This document shows, one piece after another, positions 43,297 through 52,670 of a DNA stretch of 64,000 bases. The position numbers were made by a program, and so were the translations under genes. Under the pieces are notes generated by a model. It saw only the letters and a list, made by a program, of their open reading frames with translations, was not told the DNA's origin and searched no databases. The stretch is from Acidimicrobiia bacterium (GTDB lineage: Bacteria > Actinomycetota > Acidimicrobiia > IMCC26256 > JAOSJL01). The stretch is from NCBI GenBank assembly GCA_027494115.1, contig JAOSJL010000001.1:1513926-1577925 (forward strand). The letters are read 5' to 3'. The stretch's first letter is position 1. Each line of letters begins with the position of its first letter.

Positions 43297-44664
43297 TCAC
43301 CGGCGGAGGAGCTCGGCCACCTGGAACGCCAGGTCGAGCGCTTGACGGGCGTTCAGGCGGGGGTCGCACTGCGTTTCGTAGCGATCCACGAGTTGGGCGT
43401 CGAGCACCTCCTGGGAACCGCCGAGGCACTCGGTGACGTTCTCGCCCGTGAGCTCGACGTGCACCCCGCCGGGCCAGACGCCGGCGTCGCCGCACAGCTC
43501 GAAGAAGGTACGCAACTCGTCCATGATGTCGTCGAACCGCCGGGTCTTCACGCCTGTCTCGTGACTGAAGGTGTTGCCGTGCATCGGGTCGCAGGCCCAC
43601 ACAACCGGATGGCCCGCGTCGCGCACGGCGACGAGAAGCGACGGAAGCACGTCGCGCACCCGGCCTGCCCCCATGCGGCTCACAAGGGTGAGACGGCCCG
43701 GTCGGCGCGCGGGGTTGAGCCGTTCGCACAACCCGAGTACCTCGTCGACACGTGTTGTCGGACCGAGTTTCACGCCGATCGGGTTCTGCACGCCGGACAG
43801 GAACTCCACGTGCGCACCGTCGAGCTGGCGTGTGCGATCGCCGATCCACACGAGATGCGCCGAGCAGTCGAACCAGGATCCGCTGAGCGAGTCGCGCCGC
43901 GTGAGCGCTTCCTCGTAGCCGAGAAGCAACGCCTCGTGGGACGTGTAGAAGTCGACCTGGTGGAGCTGGAGCTCGTCGTCGAGCACGATGCCGCACGCCG
44001 CCATGAAGTTGACGGCACGGTCGATCTCCCGGGCGAGAGCCTCGTAGCGGCGCCCTTCCGGACTCGACGACACAAACTCGAGGTTCCAGTTGTGCACTCG
44101 TGACAACGCGGCGAAACCACCTTTGGTGAAGGCGCGGACGAGATTCAGCGTGGCCGCAGACTGGTGGTAGCCGCGCAGGAGACGTTGCGGGTCGGCCCGA
44201 CGTGAGTCGGGGTCGAAAGCCTGCCCGTTCACCATGTCGCCACGAAACGACGGGAGCTCGACATCGTCGCGGGTCTCGGTGGCGGACGAGCGCGGTTTGG
44301 CGAACTGTCCGGCGATCCTCCCCACCTTCACCGTCGGTACACCGGTGCTGTACCCGAGGGCCACCGCCATCTGAAGAATGATCTTCAACTTGTCGCGGAT
44401 GGAATCGGCCGAAAAGGCGTCGAACGACTCGGCGCAGTCACCGGCGTGGAGCAGGAAGCCCCGTCCGCCTGCGACCTCGCCGAGGAGATCCGTGAGGGTT
44501 TCCGACTCTCCCGCGAAGACCAGAGGTGGCATCCCTTCGAGCTCGCGCAGCGCGGCGGCCAACGCGTCGTCGTCGGGCCACTCGGGCTGCTGCGCCGCGG
44601 TGTAGCCCCGCCAACTGCTCGGCGACCAGCCCGTGGCGCCGCTGGTTCCGGTCGCAACGCTCAC
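43297..44664 (-). CDS. aroG: Class II 3-deoxy-D-arabino-heptulosonate 7-phosphate synthase
   Basis: 455 residues from GTG 44664. Plant/actinobacterial type: PEWPDDDALAAALRELEGMP, VFAGESETLTDLLGEVA, FLLHAGDCAESFDAFS, VGRIAGQFAKPRSS, SFRGDMVNG, YTSHEALLLGYEEALTR, WACDPMHGNTF and VHVELTGENVTECLGG. First step of the shikimate pathway. Start overlaps the bpa stop (GTGA) and its stop is seven bases before kgd, so bpa-aroG-kgd may be one transcript. In mycobacteria the enzyme is regulated by aromatic amino acids; the sequence alone does not show this here. Confidence 0.95.
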   Translation of the reverse strand: MSVATGTSGATGWSPSSWRGYTAAQQPEWPDDDALAAALRELEGMPPLVFAGESETLTDLLGEVAGGRGFLLHAGDCAESFDAFSADSIRDKLKIILQMAVALGYSTGVPTVKVGRIAGQFAKPRSSATETRDDVELPSFRGDMVNGQAFDPDSRRADPQRLLRGYHQSAATLNLVRAFTKGGFAALSRVHNWNLEFVSSSPEGRRYEALAREIDRAVNFMAACGIVLDDELQLHQVDFYTSHEALLLGYEEALTRRDSLSGSWFDCSAHLVWIGDRTRQLDGAHVEFLSGVQNPIGVKLGPTTRVDEVLGLCERLNPARRPGRLTLVSRMGAGRVRDVLPSLLVAVRDAGHPVVWACDPMHGNTFSHETGVKTRRFDDIMDELRTFFELCGDAGVWPGGVHVELTGENVTECLGGSQEVLDAQLVDRYETQCDPRLNARQALDLAFQVAELLRR

Positions 44665-45278
44665 AGGTACTGTCCCGTGCCGGGTCCGCCGGGTCCGCCG
44701 CGCCCGCCGGGCCCCTGTGCGCCGGCGGACGGAGCCTCGAGCGCGGCGCGTCGACGCATCTCCTCGAGCTGGGCGCTTGCCGCGGCCTGCTGCTGGAAGA
44801 GACTGGCCTGGATTCCGTGGAACAGGCCCTCCAGCCAGCCCACGAGCTGTGCCTGCGCGATCCGCAACTCGGATTCGCTGGGAGCATCGGCGGTGAAGGG
44901 GATCACCATCTCGTCGAGCTCGTCGCGCAGATCGTCGGACAGGACGTCGCGCAGCTCGGTCATCGTGCGCTCGTAGATCTCACGTAGACGTCGTCGGCTC
45001 TGCTCGTCGAGGGGCGCCTGGCGGACCTCCTCGAGCATGGTGCGGACCATCGAGGCGATCCGGATGAGTTTCGTGGGGCTCGAGACCTGTTCGCTCCCGG
45101 AGTCGTCGTCAGCCGGCCCGGCACCGGAGGCATCCGAGGAGTCGGCCATGGCGGGATCGGCGTCCTCGACGATAACAGTGGGCGGTGCAGCGCCCGGCTC
45201 GACGTCCTCGTCGGGCGCGTCCTCGTCGGGAGCGTCCTCGTCGGGAACCGCTGCGTCCGTAGCGTCTTGATGTGGCAC
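44661..45278 (-). CDS. bpa: Bacterial proteasome activator Bpa/PafE
   Basis: 205 residues from GTG 45278 (GAAAGG seven bases upstream). An acidic N-terminus with three 15-base repeats (DEDAP) precedes the four-helix core: LIRIASMVRTMLEEVRQAPL, LREIYERTMTELRDVLSDDL and ELRIAQAQLVGWLEGLFHGI. The C-terminus is a Gly/Pro-rich tail ending GTGQYL; GQYL is the motif with which mycobacterial Bpa (Rv3780) docks on the 20S proteasome and opens its gate without ATP. The organism therefore should have a 20S proteasome elsewhere. Overlaps the aroG start. Confidence 0.92.
   Translation of the reverse strand: MPHQDATDAAVPDEDAPDEDAPDEDVEPGAAPPTVIVEDADPAMADSSDASGAGPADDDSGSEQVSSPTKLIRIASMVRTMLEEVRQAPLDEQSRRRLREIYERTMTELRDVLSDDLRDELDEMVIPFTADAPSESELRIAQAQLVGWLEGLFHGIQASLFQQQAAASAQLEEMRRRAALEAPSAGAQGPGGRGGPGGPGTGQYL
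45207..45248 (-). repeat. 15-bp tandem repeat encoding DEDAP in bpa
   Basis: GACGAGGACGCTCCC/GACGAGGACGCGCCC-type units, about three copies, in the N-terminal acidic region. In-frame, so copy number can vary harmlessly. Confidence 0.85.
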
Positions 45279-45398
45279 GTTCGACCTTTCTGGCTCATCC
45301 GAGGATACCGAGCAGCGGAGCGGACCGGTCCCCGATTCCGCCACATCTCGGGGACGTCTCGGGGACGTCTCGGTGACGGGTCGGGAAAACGGGCCCGC

Positions 45399-46214
45399 TC
45401 AGTCCAGCGAGAGTTCTCCGTCGTCGAGTCCCGGGGGGCGCCGGCCCACCCCCCCAGCTGTCCGCGGGCCCGGTACGTCGTGGAACTCGTACGGTTCCGG
45501 ATCGCGGCCGGGTTGGCACACCCAGCACTCACCGGTGCGCCCGCTGGTGGCCGCGTCGAGCACCGCATCCGCGATCTCCTCCGCGGCGAGCAGAGGAAAG
45601 TCGTCGGCGACGAGCGGTTCGCGGATCGCGGCCGTCATCGGGGTGTCGACGATTCCGGGGTTCACCGCGTTGACCGTGATCCCCGCCGCCTCCACGAGCG
45701 GGGCGACGCTGCGGATGAATCCCACGACAGCGTGCTTGGTCAGCGCGTAGATCGGGTCCGGGGCGAACGGGATGATGCCTGCCAACGAGGCCGTCGCCAC
45801 CACGGCGCCGCCTCCTCGGCGGTTGAGGGCCGGGATCGCCGCCCGCATCCCGAAGACGACGCCGTCGACGTTCACCCGCATGATGCGCCGGTAGACGTCG
45901 TCGGGAAGAGTGTCCATCTCACCGTGGCCGGTGACGACGCCGGCGTTCAGGTGCACGACGTCGACACCGCCGAAGCGCTCCTCGCATGTGGCGAACGCCG
46001 CCGTCACCTCGGCGGGCTCTCCGACGTCTGCTCGAACGGCCAGTCCGCCGACCTCCGCAGCGATCCGGTCGGCCGCCTCCTGGTCCAGATCGACGGCGCA
46101 CACCGACGCGCCCGCCCGGGCGAGATGGCGTGCCGTGGCCGCACCGATGCCCGATCCGGCACCGGTGACGAGCGCGACACGACCGGCGAGGCGACCGGCG
46201 GCATCGTGCAGCAT
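45399..46214 (-). CDS. Short-chain dehydrogenase/reductase, start codon in the tRNA-Arg CCA end
   Basis: 271 residues from ATG 46214 (MLHDAAGRLAGRVALVTGAG). Classical SDR: VTGAGSGIGAATARHLA, HLNAGVVTGHG, catalytic Ser in ATASLAGI, Tyr/Lys in YALTKHAVV, and VNPGIVDTPM. The ATG uses the A of the encoded CCA end of the upstream tRNA-Arg. A start at 46247 would lie inside the tRNA; GTG at RVALVTG is a later option. Substrate unknown; an alcohol or 3-oxoacyl group is possible. The tail after GECWVCQPGRDPEP is Pro/Gly-rich and not conserved. Confidence 0.85.
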   Translation of the reverse strand: MLHDAAGRLAGRVALVTGAGSGIGAATARHLARAGASVCAVDLDQEAADRIAAEVGGLAVRADVGEPAEVTAAFATCEERFGGVDVVHLNAGVVTGHGEMDTLPDDVYRRIMRVNVDGVVFGMRAAIPALNRRGGGAVVATASLAGIIPFAPDPIYALTKHAVVGFIRSVAPLVEAAGITVNAVNPGIVDTPMTAAIREPLVADDFPLLAAEEIADAVLDAATSGRTGECWVCQPGRDPEPYEFHDVPGPRTAGGVGRRPPGLDDGELSLD

Positions 46215-46288
46215 GGCGCCCTCGGCAGGAATCGAACCTGCGCTCACGGCTCCGGAGGCCGATGCTCTATCCGCTGAGCTACGAGGGC
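46214..46288 (-). tRNA. tRNA-Arg, anticodon CCG
   Basis: 75 bases on the minus strand including an encoded CCA. Acceptor GCCCTCG/CGAGGGC pairs fully; D arm GCTC-AGCGGATA-GAGC; anticodon stem-loop TCGGC-CTCCGGA-GCCGT with anticodon CCG (reads CGG) and one mismatch at the base; short variable region GAGC; T arm GCAGG-TTCGATT-CCTGC. Discriminator G. A -10 element lies at 46302-46307. Confidence 0.95.
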
Positions 46289-46301
46289 GAGTGACGAGCG
46301 G

Positions 46302-46307
46302 ATTCTA
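46302..46307 (-). promoter_or_regulatory. -10 element of the tRNA-Arg/SDR transcript
   Basis: TAGAAT on the minus strand, about 14 bases before the mature tRNA 5' end; predicted start near 46295. No consensus -35 at 16-18 bases. It would also drive the SDR gene. Confidence 0.5.
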
Positions 46308-46375
46308 ATGGGAGTCGATCGGCGTCCCCGGTGGCAGCGCCGCCTCCCAGCCTTCGTCCGGCGTCCGGTTCGTCC

Positions 46376-47158
46376 TCAGCCTGCTGCCCAGAGCTCCAGC
46401 GCGAGAGTGCGGTTCAGGGCCTGAAGAGTGGCGCGGGCCGCGGCTTCGAACGCGCCGGCACCGCGCGACAGGCCATGGAGCGTGGGGGAGGCGCCGTCGC
46501 ACTCGAGTTCCACGGCGTAGACGGGATGGTCGGCGCCGCTTTCGCCCTCGACCGGACGCACCCAGCCCAGTCGGTACTCGAGCGTGGGCGTGAACCGGCG
46601 CAGGGCGTCGAGCGTCGCCTCCACCGCTGCGGTGGCCTCGTGCGCCGTCGAGCCCCGACCGATGCTGCGCCGACCATCGAGGGTGAGGTGTACTTCGATC
46701 TCGTCGGTGTCGGGGAAGGTGAGTACCGCCAGGAGCCGGACCCGTTTCTCGGGCGAGTCGTGTCGGCTCGCGGGAGGCCCGGGTTCGGTGGGTGAGGGGT
46801 CCACAGGGGTTTCACCCGGAAGGTCGGGATGCTCGGAGGGCACCGTGTCCACCAGATCGATCACGTCGCCATGGGGGGAGCCGTTGCCAGAATCGTCCGC
46901 AGTGATGGTCTCGTATGGCGCGCTGTGCACCGACGCGGGTGCGGTGTCGCCGCGCTCCCGCCAACGGACGACCTCGACCGCCACGGGCTGATCAGAGTGG
47001 CGGTACGCGATGCGCAGCGCGTGCAGCGCCAGGTCGGGCTCCACTGCAGTGGAGTGAGTGTGGACCTGGACGAGCAGCACGTCGTCGCGCTTGTTGAAAC
47101 CGGCAGACTGCACGCCCTCGAGTTTGCGGAGTTCCAGTTCCATGTCGTCGAGACTCAT
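46376..47158 (-). CDS. Unknown two-domain protein coupled to a diguanylate cyclase
   Basis: 260 residues from ATG 47158. Two small alpha/beta parts joined by a Pro/Asp/Ser linker (about 85-150). The first (MSLDDMELELRKLEGVQSAG, VLLVQVHTHSTAVEPDLALH) looks like an ACT- or ferredoxin-like fold. The second (VRLLAVLTFPDTDEIEVHLT, GRGSTAHEATAAVEATLDAL, GAFEAAARATLQALNRTLAL) has a repeated 'strand-helix with EA..ATL.AL' pattern. No family recognised. The ATG overlaps the GGDEF gene stop (ATGA), so translation is coupled, suggesting a role in the same signal path. Confidence 0.65.
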   Translation of the reverse strand: MSLDDMELELRKLEGVQSAGFNKRDDVLLVQVHTHSTAVEPDLALHALRIAYRHSDQPVAVEVVRWRERGDTAPASVHSAPYETITADDSGNGSPHGDVIDLVDTVPSEHPDLPGETPVDPSPTEPGPPASRHDSPEKRVRLLAVLTFPDTDEIEVHLTLDGRRSIGRGSTAHEATAAVEATLDALRRFTPTLEYRLGWVRPVEGESGADHPVYAVELECDGASPTLHGLSRGAGAFEAAARATLQALNRTLALELWAAG

Positions 47159-48132
47159 GCGCGGTGGCCCTTTGCTGCGTACATCCGCTCGTCGGCGAGA
47201 CGGAACAGTGTGTCGTAGTCCTTCGCTTCCGTGGGGCACTGCGCGGCGCCGAACGACAAGGTCGGAACCGGCGTGGTGCCCTCTCCCTGGCGGACCCGCT
47301 CGAGGAGGCCCGAGACCTCGGCGGGATCGGTGCCCGGCAGGATCAGAGCGAACTCATCGCCGCCGATCCGCGCGGCGTTGTCACCGAAACGCAGGACGTT
47401 GCGGAAGCGTTCGGCGACCGCCCGCAGCGCGGCATCACCTGCGGCATGCCCGTCGTTGTCGTTGATGCTCTTGAGGTGGTCGACATCGAGGATGACGAGA
47501 GTGAAGGGCCAGTCGTGGCGGATGGCCCGGGCCGTCGACATCTCGAGAAGCCGGTCGAAGCTGCGCCGGTCGAACAGACCGGTGAGCGGGTCGTGCCACG
47601 CGTCGTAGCGCAGGACCTCCAGACGGAGCGCGAGCACGCAGAGATTGACGAGCAGACCCGGGTCGAAATCGGCGTGGGAGATCTCCGGCTCGGTGTAGAG
47701 GCCGGTGGGAGCCGTGAGCAACGCCTCGTCGGCCTCCCCGAGAGGTCGTCGCCCTGCGCGGAAGACCTGGCGACCGAGCCCGGGTTCTTCCACCACGACG
47801 GCGGCGTCGACGAGGTCGCAGCGGTCGACAACGTCGTCGAGCGCGCGGTAGATGAGAGAGAGACCCGCGCCGTCGGTGGCGAGTTCGTTCACGAGGTCGA
47901 TCACCGGCGACATCACGGCGTCACTCCCGCGGCCGTTCTCCGAAAGCCGGGTGTGTTCCGAGCGCGCACGTTCGGAGCGCGCATCCCCACCCTCGGTGTG
48001 AACGCGCTCCGTGGTATCATGGTCGGTCTCCGAAGCGGGAGCGAACACGCGGGAAGCCTGCTCGGCTCCGCTCGCATCGATCACGTCTTCCCGCCTTCCG
48101 TCTTGCGCGACGGTTGTCTCGGCCGGCGACAC
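47155..48132 (-). CDS. Diguanylate cyclase (GGDEF) with N-terminal sensor region
   Basis: 325 residues from ATG 48132. The first 70 residues are charged and low-complexity; residues 75-165 may be a GAF-like sensor (VIDLVNELATDGAGLSLIYR). The GGDEF domain (about 170-325) is intact: YDAWHDPLTGLFDRRSFD, ILDVDHLKSINDNDGHAAGD and ARIGGDEFALILPG. An inhibitory I-site RxxD is present as RFGD five residues before GGDEF, so product inhibition is expected. Cytoplasmic. No EAL or PilZ gene is in the window. Divergent from argS. Confidence 0.9.
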   Translation of the reverse strand: MSPAETTVAQDGRREDVIDASGAEQASRVFAPASETDHDTTERVHTEGGDARSERARSEHTRLSENGRGSDAVMSPVIDLVNELATDGAGLSLIYRALDDVVDRCDLVDAAVVVEEPGLGRQVFRAGRRPLGEADEALLTAPTGLYTEPEISHADFDPGLLVNLCVLALRLEVLRYDAWHDPLTGLFDRRSFDRLLEMSTARAIRHDWPFTLVILDVDHLKSINDNDGHAAGDAALRAVAERFRNVLRFGDNAARIGGDEFALILPGTDPAEVSGLLERVRQGEGTTPVPTLSFGAAQCPTEAKDYDTLFRLADERMYAAKGHRA

Positions 48133-48316
48133 CGTACGAGCGGCGTTCCGGACCTATCCACAGCGTACCCGAATCGTCCGGTTCGTGCCGAGCCATCTCT
48201 CTCCGGCCGTGTTACCCGGAACCCGTGTGCTCCCGCGAAGGGTCGGCGGCGGATACGATGCACGGGCCGGTGCGAGTGATGTCCTCTTCCTTCCGATCCG
48301 TCCGGCCTCACCCTCG

Positions 48317-49983
48317 GTGACTCTCGACGCGATCCGTTCCTCGGTCCTCGCCGCTCTCGAGACGGCTGGGTTTCCCGCGCCCGCAAGCGGCGTGGAGCTG
48401 TCGGCCCCGAAGGCGAGAGAGCACGGGGACTGGTCCACCAACGTGGCGCTCCAGGTGGCGAGACCCGCCGGACGCAGGCCGCGGGAGGTGGCCGAGGAGC
48501 TCGCGGAGGTGCTGCGTGCCGACCTGCCGCCCCACGTGGTCCGGGTGGAGGTCGCCGGCCCCGGGTTCGTGAACTTCCATCTCGGTCCCGGCTGGCTCCA
48601 CGACGTGCTGCGCGCCACGGTCGCCGCCGGAGGAGAGGTCGGTCGCTCGAACGCGCTCGAGGGCGACCGCGTGAACCTCGAATTCGTCTCGGCCAACCCC
48701 ACCGGGCCTCTTCACGCCGGAGGGGGCGGTGGGTCGCAGTCGGCGACGCGATCGCCAACCTCCTGGAGGCGTGCGGGGCCACGGTGCACCGGGAGTACTA
48801 CCTGAACGATGCGGGGAGCCAGCTCGACACGTTCGCGGCCTCTCTCATGGCGCGCTACGAAGACCGCGAGCCTCCCGACGACGGGTACCACGGCGCCTAT
48901 CTCGCCGACATGGCCGTCACCATGCGCGCCGAGCTCGGCGACGCGGTGACGGTCGACCGGGCGCTCGACTGGGGATATGAACACGTGGTCGGCCAACTGC
49001 GATCGGATCTCGCCCGGATCGGAGTGGGATTCGACACGTGGTTCTCCGAACGCACGTTGCACGACCGCGGCGATGTCGCCGATGTCCTGGGCGAACTCCA
49101 GAAGGTCGGGGTCACGTTCGAGGCCGACGGTGCAACCTGGTTGCGCTCCAGTGACTACGGCGACCAACGCGACCGTGTTCTGGTCCGCAGCGACGGTACG
49201 ACCACCTACCTGGCGGCCGACCTCGCGTATCACCGCGACAAGTTGCGCCGCGGCTGGACCCACCTGATCGACATCTGGGGCGCCGACCACCACGGCCAGG
49301 TGCCGTCCATCCAGGCAGGGATGCAGGCCCTGGGGGCGGGGCCCGGTGAGCCCGAGGTCATCCTGGGCCAACTCGTCCGCCTCGAACGCGGGGGCGAATC
49401 GGTCCGTCTTTCGAAACGCGCGGGCGACGTGGTCACCCTGGCAGACATCCTGGATGAGGTGGACCCCGACGCGTGCCGCCTCACCTTTCTTCTCCAGAGC
49501 GTCGACACCGCCCAGACCATCGATCTCGACGTGGTGACGGCTCAGTCGATGGAGAATCCCGTGTACTACGTCCAGTACGCGCACGCCCGTATTGCGTCCA
49601 TCACCCGCCACGCTGGGGATGCCGGAGTCGCGCGCCGTCCGCTCGACGACGTCGACCTCGCGCCGCTCACCGACGAACGCGAGCTCGATCTCCTCCGCGC
49701 GGTCCATGCCTTCGACGAGGTCGTGGCAGAGGCCGCCGAGTTCCGGGCGCCGTACAAGGTCACGAACTGGGTACGCGACCTGGCGGGCAGGTTCCACCGC
49801 TTCTACGCCGAGTGCCGTGTCGTGACCGACGACGAGGAACTCACCCAGGCGCGGCTCTGGCTCGCCGAGGCGGTGCGGATCGCGCTCGGGTCGGGTCTGG
49901 GCCTCCTCGGGGTCTCGGCACCGGAGTCGATGGAGCGCCGGGAGCCCGAAACGGGTTCCGAGGCGGATTCCGAGGGCCCGTGA
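48317..49983 (+). CDS. argS: Arginyl-tRNA synthetase, one frameshift
   Basis: About 555 residues across a shift, from GTG 48317 (TLDAIRSSVLAALETAGF). N-terminal Add-1 domain (HGDWSTNVALQVAR, VEVAGPGFVNFHL), then NLEFVSANPTGPLHAG (HIGH-like). In the G5 run 48722-48726 one G is missing; after it RWVAVGDAIANLLEACG, REYYLNDAGSQLDTFA and IDIWGADHHGQVPSIQAG continue. The KMSKS-like loop is VRLSKRAGDVVTL, and the C-terminal anticodon domain has YVQYAHARIASI. It charges the tRNA-Arg type encoded at 46214. lysA starts on its stop (GTGA). Confidence 0.93.
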
Positions 49984-51313
49984 GCACACCGGGAGCGGGA
50001 GACGCGTCTCCGTTCGACCTTTCTCTTCTCGGGCGTACGGCCCGTGTCGGTACCGACGGTCGCTGCGCACTCGGTGGCTGCGACCTGGTGGAGCTGGCGG
50101 AGCGCTTCGGTACACCGTTGTTCGTCTACGACGAGGAGGAACTCCGCGGCCGGGCCCGCGAATACCGGGAGCACTTCGGTGACGGTGTCCTCTACGCCTC
50201 CAAGGCTTTCCTCAACCTCGCGATGGCGCGACTCGTCGAAGAGGAAGGGCTCGGTCTCGACGTCGCCACCGGTGGGGAGCTCGAGGTGGCGCGCCGCGCG
50301 GGGTTCCCCCCGAACGCATCGTCTTTCACGGCAACAACAAGTCATCCGACGAACTGGCCGCCGCGCTGGAGTCCGGTGTCGGGCGCATCGTCGTCGACTC
50401 GTCCGACGAGATCGACCGCATCATCGGGCTCGTCGACGCGGGGCTTCCCGCGCCCGACGTTCTGCTGCGCGTCACCCCAGGGGTCGAGGCGCACACCCAC
50501 GAGGCGGTCACCACCGGAATCGACGACACGAAGTTCGGCCTCTCGATCGCCACCGGCGCGGCGGCCGCGGCGTTCGGACGGATGGCGACGTCCTCGGAGA
50601 TGCGGTTGGTGGGTCTGCACGTCCATATCGGCTCACAGGTCTTCGTGCTCGACGCGTTCGCGGAAGCGGCCCATGTCGTCGTGGAGTTCGTGGCGGCGAT
50701 GGCGGCAGCCACCGGAGTTCTCGCGCGGGAGCTCGATCTGGGCGGTGGACTCGGCGTGCGGTACGCGCCGGAGGACGACGTCCCGGACATCGGTCAGTAC
50801 GCGCAGGTGCTCCGTGGCGCGCTGAGCGACGCCTGGCACCGGGCCTCACTCGAGGGGGAGCCGGTGCTCAGCGTCGAACCCGGCCGTTCTATTGCGGCTC
50901 CTGCCGGCCTGACCCTCTACACCGTCGGCACGATCAAGAACATCGAGGGAATCCGTACCTACGTCGCGGTCGACGGCGGAATGAGCGACAACATCCGGCC
51001 CGCCGCCTACGGCTCCCTCTACGAGACATTTCTCCCGACCCGAGCGGAGTCCGAACGCCCCCTCACCGCGACCGTTGTCGGCAAGCACTGTGAACAGGGC
51101 GACCTCGTCGTGTCCGACGCCCGACTGCCCGCCGACGTCGCCGTCGGCGACATCCTGGCCACGCCCGTGACGGGTGCGTACGGCTACGCCATGGCGTCCA
51201 ACTACAACAAAATGCCGCGCCCGGCGATCGTGTTCGTTCGCGACGGAGAGGCCCGGGTGGTCACACGTCGGGAGACGACCGAAGATCTCATCGGTCTGGA
51301 CGACCCGGCGTGA
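49980..51313 (+). CDS. lysA: Diaminopimelate decarboxylase, one frameshift
   Basis: About 445 residues across a shift, from GTG 49980. Fold III PLP enzyme: FGTPLFVYDEEELRGRA, PLP lysine in VLYASKAFLNLA, DVATGGELEVARRAGFPP. At the C6 run 50306-50311 one C is missing; beyond it ERIVFHGNNKSSDELAAAL, LHVHIGSQVF, LDLGGGLGVRY, VEPGRSIAAPAG and the active-site CEQGDLVVSDARLP continue normally. Last step of lysine synthesis, with dapA at 38474. Operon order argS-lysA-hom-thrC is the usual actinobacterial one. Confidence 0.94.
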
Positions 51314-51326
51314 GAAGCTGGAGACC

Positions 51327-52670
51327 ATGACCACCCCGAACCCGACCGCGAGCGATATCGGTCCGACCGACGCGCGCCAGACCGACACCACCATTCGCCT
51401 CGGCGTTCTCGGGTGCGGTCACGTCGGTGGAGCACTGATCCGGCTCGTCGATGCTCATGCAGGTGTGATCGCGCAGCGCACCGGGGTCCAGCTCGTGGTG
51501 ACACGCGTCGGGGTCCGCGACACCTCGCGTGATCGGGACGTCCCGGTGGCTGCGTCGGTGTTCACCGACGACGCCGCTTCCGTAGTGGATTCCGACGACG
51601 TCGACCTCGTCGTCGAGCTCATCGGCGGAACCGATCCGGCGCAGAGCCTCGTCGTCGCTGCGCTCGACGCGCACAAGCCCGTGGTCACGGCCAACAAGGA
51701 ACTGATCGCGCACGCCGGTGTCGAGTTGTTCGACCGGGCGGCCGCGTCGGGCGTCGACTTCCTCTTCGAGGCTTCGGTCGGTGGCGGGATCCCGCTGATC
51801 CGTCCGCTGCGCGAGTCCGTCGCCGGCGACCGCATCCGGCGGGTACTCGGCATCGTCAACGGGACCACGAACTACATCCTCACGCGCATGTCGGAGTCGG
51901 GTGCCGGTTTCGACGAAGCGCTCGCCGAGGCACAGGCGCTGGGCTACGCCGAGGCCGACCCCACCGCCGACATCGAGGGATTCGACGCCGCCGCCAAGGC
52001 GGCGATCGTCGCATCCATCGCGTTCGGTGCACTCGTCACCCTCGGTGATGTTCACCGCGAGGGAATCACCGACATCACGATCGACGACATCGACGCAGCA
52101 CGGAAGCTCGGATATGTCGTGAAGCTGCTCGCCATCGCCGACGAGCAGGGTGACGACGTCGCCGTGCGAGTTCACCCCGCGATGGTCCCCGACGACCATC
52201 CACTCGCCGCGGTACGCGAGTCCTTCAACGCCGTGTTCATCGAGGGCGACGCCGTGGGCGAGCTCATGCTCTACGGGCGCGGAGCGGGCGGAGGTCCCAC
52301 AGCGAGCGCTGTTCTCGGCGACATCGTCGATGCTGCCCGCAATCTGGCGGGAGGTCACCCCGGCGCGGCGATGGGTACGCTCGCCTCGCGGCGCATCCGG
52401 CCCATCGGCGACGTCGAGTCACAGTTCTACGTCCCGATGGAGGTCATTGACCGCCCCGGCGTTCTCGCAGCGATCGCCGGCGTGTTCGGTCGTCATGGTG
52501 TGTCGATCAAGCTGATGCAACAGCACGGGCTGGGTGACGAGGCACAACTCAATCTCGTCACGCACCCGGCCGCCGAATCAGATTTCACGGCGACTCTCGA
52601 CGAGCTCCGTGGTCACGAAGCCGTCAAGAGTGTGGGCCGGATGTTGCGCGTGATCGGCGACGACACGTGA
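51327..52670 (+). CDS. hom: Homoserine dehydrogenase with ACT domain
   Basis: 447 residues from ATG 51327 (CTGGAG upstream). NAD(P) domain [43 protein letters not shown]; substrate domain [28 protein letters not shown] and [15 protein letters not shown]; catalytic Lys in DAAKAAI. C-terminal ACT domain (about 360-445: [20 protein letters not shown]) for feedback control by threonine. Start lies 14 bases after lysA; the stop overlaps thrC (GTGA). Confidence 0.96.
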   Translation: MTTPNPTASDIGPTDARQTDTTIRLGVLGCGHVGGALIRLVDAHAGVIAQRTGVQLVVTRVGVRDTSRDRDVPVAASVFTDDAASVVDSDDVDLVVELIGGTDPAQSLVVAALDAHKPVVTANKELIAHAGVELFDRAAASGVDFLFEASVGGGIPLIRPLRESVAGDRIRRVLGIVNGTTNYILTRMSESGAGFDEALAEAQALGYAEADPTADIEGFDAAAKAAIVASIAFGALVTLGDVHREGITDITIDDIDAARKLGYVVKLLAIADEQGDDVAVRVHPAMVPDDHPLAAVRESFNAVFIEGDAVGELMLYGRGAGGGPTASAVLGDIVDAARNLAGGHPGAAMGTLASRRIRPIGDVESQFYVPMEVIDRPGVLAAIAGVFGRHGVSIKLMQQHGLGDEAQLNLVTHPAAESDFTATLDELRGHEAVKSVGRMLRVIGDDT

